Source: an uncultured Eubacteriales bacterium
Lineage (GTDB): Bacteria > Bacillota > Clostridia > Oscillospirales > Oscillospiraceae
Reading direction: 5' to 3'
Assembly (NCBI GenBank): GCA_900550585.1
Contig: URST01000061.1
Span: 1 to 12,274 of the forward strand
DNA: 12,274 nt
Part shown: one piece after another, positions 1 through 5,724 of the stretch
Position numbering within the stretch: position 1 is the stretch's first letter
Layout of the letters: each line of letters begins with the position of its first letter
Made by a program: the position numbers and the translations under genes
Notes under the pieces: model-generated
The model's input: only the letters and a program-made list of their open reading frames with translations
Databases searched by the model: none
Told to the model about the DNA's origin: nothing

Positions 1-308
1 TAGCGGCGGAAGGGGAAGGACAGGTCGTTGTAGTGCAGGGCCACATACTTGGCCAGCGGCACCGTCAGGTCAAAGCGCAGCGCCAGGTCGGCGTCGCCCT
101 TCTGAAAACGGTAGATCTGCTTCTCCGTCTCGCCGCCTCCCTTGGCCAGCAGCACCTCGCTGGCCTCGATCACCGGTGTGTCCAGCGGCGTGAAGCCGTA
201 CAGGCTGTACGTCCGGCGGAGGATGTCCATCATCCGCTCCATCTGCTGCTGCGGCTGGGGCAGCAGCTCCATAAAGCCCGACAGGGTGCGGGGGGTCATT
301 TTAGCCAT
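1..308 (-). CDS. hisS: Histidine--tRNA ligase, N-terminal part (runs off left edge)
   Basis: This is the first 102 codons of a class II histidyl-tRNA synthetase, which charges tRNA-His in the cytoplasm. The reading begins MAKMTPRTLSGFMELLP. It contains the motif 1 region (YGFTPLDTPVIEASEVLL, about residues 37-54), the AKGGGETEKQIYRF stretch (55-68) and LRFDLTVPLAKYVA (77-90), and stops at the start of motif 2 (FPFRR). I chose the ATG at 308 because AAAGGAG lies about 9 bases upstream; the in-frame ATG at 299 would be too far from it. This start overlaps the end of the preceding membrane-protein gene by 8 bases, so the two are probably translationally coupled. The gene sits downstream of a T-box leader. 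The segment LRFDLTVPLA resembles the eukaryotic/archaeal form of the enzyme more than the common bacterial LRPEGT form. HisZ is less likely because the surrounding motifs read as a full synthetase. Confidence 0.9.
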   Translation of the reverse strand, partial: MAKMTPRTLSGFMELLPQPQQQMERMMDILRRTYSLYGFTPLDTPVIEASEVLLAKGGGETEKQIYRFQKGDADLALRFDLTVPLAKYVALHYNDLSFPFRR

Positions 309-774
309 TTTCCGTCTCTCCTTTATCCTCGGTGTTTTCTGCTTCGTCTGTATTGTCGTCCTCCGGCGTCTCCGCGCCGCTCTCCAGCGTGTGGGAGGCG
401 GCCTCCCGGGCGGCCTCGGCCTCCGCCTCATGCTTCAGTTCCCATGCCACCTCGCGGTAGATACCATCCAGCTCCACGCCCTTCTTTTTCCCGGCCCGGC
501 CCACAAGAATGCCGCCGATGACCGCCAGCGCGATCCAGAAGTACCAGACCTTGGGGAAGATCAGCGCCAGCACGCAGAAGGGCAGGATGCCCAGCCAAGC
601 GCCTATCTCGGCGTAGTGCTCCCGCACGGCGTGATAGATGCCCTTCTTCTCCCGGATGGCGGCGGTCTTTTTCAGCTGCGCCCAGCACATGCCCAGCCGC
701 AGCAGCGCCAGCGCTGTCAGGGGGATGAAGATGTCGTAGATGTGGGTGTTGATGAAGTCGATCACGTTCTGCAT
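301..774 (-). CDS. Hypothetical membrane protein with acidic tail, between the T-box and hisS
   Basis: I do not recognise this 157-residue protein. It has a hydrophobic segment at about residues 12-30, a basic loop (KKTAAIREKKG, 35-45), and two closely spaced hydrophobic segments at about 58-72 and 76-92 that could form a hairpin. A basic KKKG follows, then a cytosolic-looking C-terminal tail. From about residue 115 the tail is mostly Glu, Asp and Ala (EAEAEAAREAA, then EDDNTDEAENTED), probably disordered. No signal peptide or catalytic motif is visible. The ATG at 774 is preceded by AAAAGGAG at a 5-6 base spacing. A longer frame reaches 876, but that part runs through the T-box terminator and is not coding. 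The stop overlaps the hisS start. It is the first gene after the riboswitch, so its transcription should follow tRNA charging. Its function is unknown; that it is a real gene is likely from its RBS, fit and position. Confidence 0.75.
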   Translation of the reverse strand: MQNVIDFINTHIYDIFIPLTALALLRLGMCWAQLKKTAAIREKKGIYHAVREHYAEIGAWLGILPFCVLALIFPKVWYFWIALAVIGGILVGRAGKKKGVELDGIYREVAWELKHEAEAEAAREAASHTLESGAETPEDDNTDEAENTEDKGETENG

Positions 775-810
775 AGGTTCTCCTTTTCGGCGCCGCGAAG
801 CGGGGGAGCG

Positions 811-1049
811 ATGAAAAAACGCTCCCGTCCCCTGTGTTGGGACGAGAGCGTTGAAACACTTCGTGGTGCCACCCAATTTCAGCCGTCATGCGGCCCTTTC
901 TGCTCCTGTTACGGGGAGCGCGCCGTGGATGTTTCCATCCCCGCTCGTCTGCTGTCTTGGCCCGTTCTGCCGCGGTGCGCTTTCAGCCGGCGGCGCACCT
1001 CTCTGCTGGCGGCGTTGTGCGGGTTACTCCTGCAGATTCAACGCGGTTG
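811..1049 (-). promoter_or_regulatory. T-box riboswitch leader, predicted tRNA-Asp specific
   Basis: This transcribed leader carries the T-box signature TGGGTGGCACCACG (875-862), followed by the conserved CTCGTCCC (846-839). Stem I can be drawn with these pairs: CCGC 1046-1043 with GCGG 944-941; CTGC 1035-1032 with GCAG 952-949; CCCG 1023-1020 with CGGG 964-961; GCCGC 1013-1009 with GCGGC 973-969; and GGTGCGC 999-993 with GCGCACC 980-974. The loop-E AGTA (1028-1025) faces the loop CCAAGACA (960-953). By analogy with B. subtilis glyQS the specifier is GAC (956-954), an Asp codon. The base after TGG in the T-box is C, which would pair with discriminator G73 of tRNA-Asp rather than C73 of bacterial tRNA-His. 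A GGATG-GAAA-CATCC hairpin (940-927) lies between stem I and the T-box. Uncharged tRNA should stabilise the antiterminator and allow transcription of the membrane protein gene and hisS. Confidence 0.9.
814..852 (-). terminator. T-box intrinsic terminator
   Basis: CGCTCTCGTCCC (850-839) pairs with GGGACGGGAGCG (831-820) across the loop AACACAG, with one T-G wobble. Six T residues follow (819-814). The 5' arm includes the conserved CTCGTCCC that would instead pair with the T-box sequence in the antiterminator, as expected for a T-box switch. Confidence 0.93.
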
Positions 1050-1055
1050 TCCTTT

Positions 1056-1084
1056 ATTCTATGCGATTTTCCGCCTGTTGTCAA
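1056..1084 (-). promoter_or_regulatory. Housekeeping-sigma promoter for the T-box/hisS transcript
   Basis: TTGACA (1084-1079) is separated by 17 bases from TAGAAT (1061-1056). This is a near-consensus SigA-type promoter pointing along the minus strand. Transcription would start near 1049, just before stem I of the T-box. The -35 box begins 7 bases after the stop codon of the methylglyoxal-synthase-like gene, and I see no terminator between them, so read-through from upstream is also possible. Confidence 0.85.
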
Positions 1085-1090
1085 GGCGCT

Positions 1091-1507
1091 TTACGCGGTG
1101 AAGGGCTTGCTCTTGGGGTTTACGATGTCGCGCCAGTCCAGATAGCCCTGGTCCAGGCCCAGCACCAGCATCTCGGCAGTGGCCAGATTGCTGGCAAAGG
1201 GGATGTTGTTCTGGTCGCACAGCCGGGAGATATAGGTAACGTCCTCGTCGGCGGTCTTTTGGTTGGGGTCGCCGAAGCACAGCACCATGTCGATCTCGTT
1301 GTAGGCGATGCGGGCCGCGATCTGCTGGCCGCCGCCGTGGGCGAAGGACAGAAACCGGTGGATGGTCAGGCCGGTGGCCTCGGCGATCTGCTGGCCGGTA
1401 CGGGCCGTGGCGCACAGGGTGTGCTTGGCCAGAATGCCGCAGTAGGCGGTGCAGAACTGCACCATCAGCTCTTTCTTGTTGTCGTGCGCCATCAAAGCGA
1501 TATTCAT
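1091..1507 (-). CDS. mgsA: Methylglyoxal synthase-like protein with altered active site
   Basis: This 138-residue single-domain protein has the MGS-like fold. It keeps the N-terminal MNIALMAHDNKKELMVQF, the phosphate-loop region LCATARTGQQIAEATGL (31-47), GGGQQIAARIAYNEIDMV (58-75) and IPFASNLATAEML (102-114). Methylglyoxal synthase converts dihydroxyacetone phosphate to methylglyoxal and phosphate. E. coli MgsA relies on Asp71 (GGDQQ) and His98 (PHDPD). Here the first position is Gly60 (GGGQQ) and the second region reads TADED, with no His; Asp89 matches E. coli Asp101. Gly66 of SGP also appears lost (LSFAHG). Activity is therefore doubtful, and it may bind a ligand instead. The ATG at 1507 has AAAGGAG 9 bases upstream. 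It starts 20 bases after the MinD-like gene, echoing the min-mgsA neighbourhood seen in other Clostridia. Family membership is secure; the symbol is by homology only. Confidence 0.8.
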   Translation of the reverse strand: MNIALMAHDNKKELMVQFCTAYCGILAKHTLCATARTGQQIAEATGLTIHRFLSFAHGGGQQIAARIAYNEIDMVLCFGDPNQKTADEDVTYISRLCDQNNIPFASNLATAEMLVLGLDQGYLDWRDIVNPKSKPFTA

Positions 1508-1527
1508 AAGGGGCGCTCCTTTCTCCG

Positions 1528-2265
1528 TTATATCTTCATCAGGGGCACTTTGCGGCCCATGATGCGTTTGGCGATGTTTTCGTAGGCCCGGGCGGCGTAG
1601 TAGTTGCGGTCCCGCAGCACCAGCCCCCGGTTCAGGCAGTAGGGGACATCCTCGTCCTCCGGGATAACGCCCAGCAGAGGCAGCCCGGCGGTGTCGATGG
1701 CATCGTCGATGGTGGTATGCAGCGCCCGCAGGGTCTTGCGGGAGACGCGGCCCACCACCAGATGCACGGCGTTGGCAGGGAAGGCGGACAGCTCCATGGC
1801 GGTGCGCTGAGCGTCCCGCATGGCGGAGATGTCGGTGGTGGTGACGACGATGACCTGATCGGCCATGCAGGCGGCCATCTTGAAGCCCTGCCCCAGCCCG
1901 GCGGGGGCGTCCATCAGGCACCAGTCGTATGTTTCCCGTATCTCGCGGGCCAGCGCCGCCAGCTGCCACACCGTCAGCGCCAGCGGCTTGTCGGCCATGG
2001 GCGCGGTCAGCAGATCCAGCGAGGGATACTGTTCGTGGGTCACCACGGCCTGCTCCAGCGTGCAGCGCGCCGCCAGCACATCGGAGAAATCCATCAGTGC
2101 CCGGTCGCTGAGTCCCAGCGCCAGATCCAGATTCCGCAGGGTGATGTCGCAGTCCATGCACAGGACGTGCTGGCCCAGGGAGGCCAGCGCCAGCCCGGTA
2201 TTGGCGGTGAACGATGTCTTGCCGGTGCCGCCCTTGCCGGAGACGACGGCGATGATCTTTCCCAT
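1528..2265 (-). CDS. minD: MinD-like P-loop ATPase lacking the C-terminal membrane-targeting helix
   Basis: This 245-residue protein belongs to the MinD/ParA deviant Walker ATPases. Visible motifs are Walker A KGGTGKTS (11-18), the Walker A' region MDCDITLRNLDLALGL (37-52, close to MinD DTDIGLRNLD) and Walker B CLMDAPAGLGQGFK (116-129). The segment VTTTDISAMRDAQR (141-154) matches the MinD signature VTTPEISAVRDADR. MinD normally binds membrane through a C-terminal amphipathic helix and recruits MinC to block FtsZ assembly away from midcell. Here the chain ends at AYENIAKRIMGRKVPLMKI, where B. subtilis MinD continues for roughly 20 more residues containing the helix. The next gene's RBS follows immediately, so no frameshifted tail is available. 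No minC or minE is nearby. The ATG at 2265 has AAGGAGG 5 bases upstream. It could be a MinD paralogue with another partner; the family call is firm, the division role is inferred. Confidence 0.85.
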   Translation of the reverse strand: MGKIIAVVSGKGGTGKTSFTANTGLALASLGQHVLCMDCDITLRNLDLALGLSDRALMDFSDVLAARCTLEQAVVTHEQYPSLDLLTAPMADKPLALTVWQLAALAREIRETYDWCLMDAPAGLGQGFKMAACMADQVIVVTTTDISAMRDAQRTAMELSAFPANAVHLVVGRVSRKTLRALHTTIDDAIDTAGLPLLGVIPEDEDVPYCLNRGLVLRDRNYYAARAYENIAKRIMGRKVPLMKI

Positions 2266-2291
2266 GTGACCCTCCTTTCCGGGTGGTGCCG

Positions 2292-2990
2292 CTATTTCAG
2301 CGGCGCTTTTTTCATGCGTGCGAAGCTGCGGGGGTAAATGGCGGGGGTGTCCTTGACCTTCTCGATGACCACCAGCCGGTGACGCACCTGCGTCTCCGGT
2401 ACGGTGTAGTCCCGGATGGCGGCGATGCGCCCGCCCAGCTGTCCGATGGCGCCCCGCGCGCCGTCGATCTCCTGGTCGGAGGACACGGATTTCATAGCCA
2501 GGAACTGTCCGCCCGCTTTCACCAGCGGCAGCGTCAGTTCACACAGCAGGTTCAGGTTGGCCACGGCCCGGGAGGCCGCGATGTCGTACTGCTGGCGGTG
2601 CCCGGCGGCGAACTCCTCCGCCCGGGCGTGGACACAGTCCACCCGCTCCAGCGACAGGGCGCCGCACACCTCCTGCAGGAAGTCCACGCGCTTGCCCAGG
2701 CTGTCCAGCAGCGTCAGGTCGAAGTCCGGCTCCAGTATGCGCAGCACCATGCCGGGAAACCCGGCGCCGGTGCCCACGTCGATGACCCGTTTGCCCCGCA
2801 GGTCCGCCATGGTCAGCAGCGCGGCGCAGTCCAGCAGGTGCAGCGTGGCCACCTCCCGCGGCTCCGTGATGGCCGTCAGGTTCATGACCCTGTTTTTCTC
2901 CAGCAGCAGCGCGGCGTAGGCCTCCAGCTGCGGCACGGCATCGGCGGGCAGACCCAGCTGCGCCAGCCCGCGCGTCAGGATGTCTCTCAT
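2292..2990 (-). CDS. rsmG: 16S rRNA (guanine527-N7)-methyltransferase
   Basis: RsmG (GidB) methylates N7 of G527 in 16S rRNA, using S-adenosylmethionine. The 232-residue protein shows the family pattern: EKNRVMNLTAITEPREVATLHLLDC (31-55), the SAM-binding motif VIDVGTGAGFPG (69-80), LLDSLGKRVDFLQEV (94-108), the SRAVANL segment (140-146), and the C-terminal YPRSFARMKKAPL (219-231) matching the usual YPRKAGTPxKxPL. Its length is ordinary. The start ATG at 2990 overlaps the mscL stop as ATGA, so it is probably translated by coupling. rsmG often sits directly upstream of parA after mnmE-mnmG in Firmicutes; here it is several genes downstream of parB instead. A small inverted repeat (2288-2304) covers the stop codon. 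Confidence 0.96.
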   Translation of the reverse strand: MRDILTRGLAQLGLPADAVPQLEAYAALLLEKNRVMNLTAITEPREVATLHLLDCAALLTMADLRGKRVIDVGTGAGFPGMVLRILEPDFDLTLLDSLGKRVDFLQEVCGALSLERVDCVHARAEEFAAGHRQQYDIAASRAVANLNLLCELTLPLVKAGGQFLAMKSVSSDQEIDGARGAIGQLGGRIAAIRDYTVPETQVRHRLVVIEKVKDTPAIYPRSFARMKKAPLK

Positions 2991-3412
2991 TTCTGCTGCT
3001 CTTTCAGCAGGTCGCGGATCTCGCCGAGCAGCTCCTCACTGGTGGGCTTGGGCTCCTCCTCCGGCGCGGGTTCCTCCTCCTTCTTCTTGAGGGAGGCCAG
3101 CTTGTTCATGGCCTTGACCAGCAGGAACATGGCAAAGGCCACGATGATGAAGTCCAGGATCACCGCCAGCAGATTGCCTATGCCCAGCGTGACGGGGTCG
3201 GCGCCCGCCTCCACGGCGGCGCTGTTGAGCAGGATGTTCCACTGGCTCAGGTCGATGCCGCCGGTGATCAGCCCGATCAGGGGCATGATGATGTCGTTGA
3301 CGATGGAGGTGGTGATCTTGCCGAAGGCGGCGCCGATGACAACGCCGATGGCCATATCCATCACGTTACCGCGCATGGCGAAGGTCTTAAATTCGTTGAA
3401 AAACTTCTTCAT
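2987..3412 (-). CDS. mscL: Large-conductance mechanosensitive channel
   Basis: MscL is a homopentameric membrane channel that opens under membrane tension to release solutes during osmotic downshock. The 141-residue protein has the N-terminal amphipathic helix MKKFFNEFKTFAMRGNVMDMA and TM1 (about 19-45) with the conserved IGVVIGAAFGKI and VNDIIMPLIG. A periplasmic loop (46-76) follows, then TM2 (about 78-100, IGNLLAVILDFIIVAFAMFLLVK). After the basic KLASLKKKEEE, a proline- and glutamate-rich linker leads to the C-terminal bundle helix TSEELLGEIRDLLKEQ. The size and order are typical. The ATG at 3412 has AGGAG about 10 bases upstream, directly after a short hairpin. It lies 67 bases after serS and overlaps rsmG by 4 bases. 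Confidence 0.97.
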   Translation of the reverse strand: MKKFFNEFKTFAMRGNVMDMAIGVVIGAAFGKITTSIVNDIIMPLIGLITGGIDLSQWNILLNSAAVEAGADPVTLGIGNLLAVILDFIIVAFAMFLLVKAMNKLASLKKKEEEPAPEEEPKPTSEELLGEIRDLLKEQQK

Positions 3413-3426
3413 AGATCAAATTCTCC

Positions 3427-3441
3427 TATACGGAACGTATA
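3427..3441 (-). promoter_or_regulatory. Short hairpin next to the mscL ribosome binding site
   Basis: TATACG-TTC-CGTATA forms a 6-bp hairpin on the minus strand, immediately before the GGAG of the mscL ribosome binding site. A second inverted repeat, GCGGAAAT (3479-3472) and ATTTCCGC (3454-3447), fills the rest of the serS-mscL gap. Neither is followed by a T-run, so they are not classical terminators. They may stabilise RNA or tune mscL translation. Confidence 0.35.
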
Positions 3442-3479
3442 AACGCGCGGAAATAATACGAAACGCTATTGATTTCCGC

Positions 3480-4802
3480 TCAGTGCAGCGGAACGAGTCG
3501 CTCCTTGCCGCCCATATAGGGCCGCAGAGCCTCCGGCACCAGCACGGAGCCGTCCGTCTGCAGATTGTTCTCCAGGAAGGCGATGAGCATCCGGGGCGGC
3601 GCCACCACGGTGTTGTTCAGCGTATGGCACAGCTGCATTTTGCCGTCGGCATCCTTGTAGCGGATCTTCAGCCGCCGGGCCTGTGCGTCGCCCAGATTGG
3701 AGCAGGAGCAGACCTCGAAATACTTCTGCTGCCGGGGGGACCACGCCTCGATGTCGCAGGACTTGCACTTCAGGTCGGCCAGATCGCCGGAGCAGCACTC
3801 CAGCTGCCGCACGGGGATGTCCAGCGAGCGGAACAGCTCTACGCTGTACTGCCACATCTGCTCGTACCATTTTTTGGAATCCTCCGGCTTGCAGACCACG
3901 ATCATCTCCTGCTTTTCAAACTGGTGGATGCGGTAAACGCCGCGCTCCTCGATGCCGTGGGCGCCCTTCTCCTTGCGGAAGCAGGGGGAGTAGGAGGTCA
4001 GCGTCTGGGGCAGCTTGTCCTCCGGAAGGATCTGGTCGATGAACTTGCCGATCATGGAGTGCTCGCTGGTGCCGATGAGGTAGAGGTCCTCGCCCTCGAT
4101 CTTGTACATCATGGCGTCCATGTCCGTCTGGCTCATGACGCCCTCCACCACGTTGCCGTGGATCATAAACGGCGGAATGCAGTAGGTGAAGCCCTTGTTG
4201 ATCATGAAGTCCCGGGCGTAGGCCAGCACCGCCTCGTGGAGCCGGGCAATGTCGCCCAGCAGGTAGTAGAACCCGCTGCCGGACACGCGGCCCGCGGCGT
4301 CCATGTCGATGCCGTCGAAGCGCTCCATGATGTCGGTGTGGTAGGGCACCTCAAAGTCCGGGGTCTTCGGCTCGCCGAAGCGCTGCACCTCCACGTTGCA
4401 GCTGTCGTCCGGGCCGATAGGCACGGAGGGGTCGATCATCTGGGGGATGACCAGCATGATCTTGTTCAGCGCGGCCTCCGCCTGCTCCTTCTTGGCCTCC
4501 AGCTGTGCCATCCGCTCGGCATCGGCCTTGACGGCAGCGTTGTTGGCGTCGATCTGGGCCTGCAGGGCGGCCTTCTGCGCCTCGTCGGTACACTTCTTCA
4601 ACTGACCGAACAGGGGGCCGTTGGCCTTGGACAGCTTGTTGCGCTCGGCCTTCAGGGCTTCGCCGTCGGCGATGGCCTGACGGCGCTCGGCATCCAGTGC
4701 GATGGCCTCGTCCACCAGCGGCAGCTTGGCGTTCTGGAACTTCTTGCGGATATTTTCCTTGACAGCCTCCGGGTTCTCCCGGACAAATTTGATATCAAGC
4801 AT
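3480..4802 (-). CDS. serS: Serine--tRNA ligase
   Basis: This 440-residue class II synthetase attaches serine to tRNA-Ser (and tRNA-Sec where present). The N-terminal long coiled-coil arm that contacts the tRNA variable arm spans about residues 30-115 (AERRQAIADGEALKAERNKLSKANG and on). The catalytic core contains GSGFYYLLGDIARLHEAV (175-192), IGTSEHSMIGKF (243-254), motif 2 SPCFRKEKGAHGIEERGVYRIHQFEKQEM (272-300), and EVCSCSNLGDAQARRLKIRY (363-382). Motif 3 is HTLNNTVVAPPRMLIAFLEN (393-412), where E. coli has TLNGSGLAVGRTL; the Arg is kept but the Gly pair is replaced by Pro-Pro. TSE replaces the more common TAE. These changes fit a divergent subgroup that I recall from Clostridia, and length is normal. 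The start ATG at 4802 has GAGG 8 bases upstream. It follows parB by 42 bases containing a parS site and no visible promoter, so it is probably in the parAB operon. Confidence 0.97.
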   Translation of the reverse strand: MLDIKFVRENPEAVKENIRKKFQNAKLPLVDEAIALDAERRQAIADGEALKAERNKLSKANGPLFGQLKKCTDEAQKAALQAQIDANNAAVKADAERMAQLEAKKEQAEAALNKIMLVIPQMIDPSVPIGPDDSCNVEVQRFGEPKTPDFEVPYHTDIMERFDGIDMDAAGRVSGSGFYYLLGDIARLHEAVLAYARDFMINKGFTYCIPPFMIHGNVVEGVMSQTDMDAMMYKIEGEDLYLIGTSEHSMIGKFIDQILPEDKLPQTLTSYSPCFRKEKGAHGIEERGVYRIHQFEKQEMIVVCKPEDSKKWYEQMWQYSVELFRSLDIPVRQLECCSGDLADLKCKSCDIEAWSPRQQKYFEVCSCSNLGDAQARRLKIRYKDADGKMQLCHTLNNTVVAPPRMLIAFLENNLQTDGSVLVPEALRPYMGGKERLVPLH

Positions 4803-4825
4803 CTTCTTTACCTCGTTTTTCGGAA

Positions 4826-4841
4826 TGTTTCACGTGAAACA
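4826..4841. other. parS: parS site (parB-serS gap)
   Basis: This is a perfect 16-bp palindrome, TGTTTCACGTGAAACA, differing by one base from the B. subtilis parS consensus (TGTTCCACGTGAAACA). ParB clamps load at such sites and spread along DNA. It starts 3 bases below the parB stop codon and ends before the serS ribosome binding site. Confidence 0.95.
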
Positions 4842-4844
4842 GCG

Positions 4845-5711
4845 TTATTTTTTCTTGATGGCGTGGAGGGCGTCCAGCAGATCATTGAGATCGTCGGTGC
4901 CGTAGTACTCCAGCTCGATGCGGCCCTTCTTGCGGCCGGTGACAATGCGGCAGCCCCGGCCCAGACGTTCGCCCAGCTCCTTAGCGGCCTCCTCGGCGTA
5001 GTTGACGGTCAGCGGGTCCTTTGCCGGCTTTTCCGGCGTCTCCGCCAGCAGCTTTTTCACCAGCAGCTCCGTCTGCCGCACGGAAAGGTCGCTTTTCAGC
5101 ACGGCGGCGGCCGCCGTCTCCTGCTGCTTGGCGGGGAGGGGGAGCAGCGCCCTGGCGTGGCCTCCGGACAGGCGTCCGTCCTCCACCATGGCCCGCACCG
5201 GCTCGCACAGGTTCAGAAGCCGCATGGCGTTGGCCACGGCGGGACGGGATCTGCCCACCCGCTTGGCTGTCTCCTCCTGGGTCATGCCGTACTGCTCCAT
5301 CAGGACCTTGTAGCCCTCGGCCTCCTCGATGGGGTTCAGATCCTCCCGCTGGAGGTTCTCGATCATAGCCAGCTCCATGGCCTTGCGGTCGTCCGCCTCA
5401 ATGACCACGGCGGGCACCTGGGTCAGCCCGGCCATGCGGGCGGCCCGCCACCGGCGCTCACCGGCGATGATCTGATAATACCCGGACTGCAGCTTCCGCA
5501 CCGTCAGCGGCTGGATAATGCCGTGCTGCCGGATGGAATCGGCCAGATCGGCCAGCGCATCGGGGTCAAACAGCTTTCGGGGCTGCGCGGCGCAGGACTC
5601 CACCTGGCTGATGGGCAGCATAAGACTGCTCTTTTCATCGTGGAGCTCCATCATGTCGTCGCCCATAAGAGCGCCGAGGCCCTTGCCCAGACCCTTGGAT
5701 ATACCTGCCAT
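4845..5711 (-). CDS. parB: Chromosome-partitioning protein ParB
   Basis: ParB (Spo0J) is the CTP-dependent DNA clamp that loads at parS and organises the origin region for segregation and SMC recruitment. The 288-residue protein begins with the typical KGLGKGLGALM (6-16), where basic and small residues contact ParA. The N-terminal domain includes QPRKLFDPDALADLADSIRQHGIIQPL (43-69), the CTP-binding GERRWRA (84-90) and ENLQREDLNP (118-127). The parS-reading helix-turn-helix follows at about 143-167 (MTQEETAKRVGRSRPAVANAMRLL). The linker is rich in Ala and Lys, and the C-terminal dimerisation segment (about 242-288) ends in KKK. Length is normal. The ATG at 5711 has AAAGGAG 7 bases upstream and follows parA by 13 bases. 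Confidence 0.97.
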   Translation of the reverse strand: MAGISKGLGKGLGALMGDDMMELHDEKSSLMLPISQVESCAAQPRKLFDPDALADLADSIRQHGIIQPLTVRKLQSGYYQIIAGERRWRAARMAGLTQVPAVVIEADDRKAMELAMIENLQREDLNPIEEAEGYKVLMEQYGMTQEETAKRVGRSRPAVANAMRLLNLCEPVRAMVEDGRLSGGHARALLPLPAKQQETAAAAVLKSDLSVRQTELLVKKLLAETPEKPAKDPLTVNYAEEAAKELGERLGRGCRIVTGRKKGRIELEYYGTDDLNDLLDALHAIKKK

Positions 5712-5724
5712 AGTGCGTCTCCTT

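Noticed and set aside
775..876. A longer start for the membrane protein gene.
   Set aside because: Those codons lie inside the T-box and its terminator hairpin, and the ATG at 774 has a good RBS.
2288..2314. A plus-strand hairpin (GCCGCT/AGCGGC) followed by a run of T that looks like a terminator.
   Set aside because: No plus-strand gene precedes it. The T-run is the antisense of Lys codons at the end of rsmG; on the transcribed strand there is no T-run after the hairpin.
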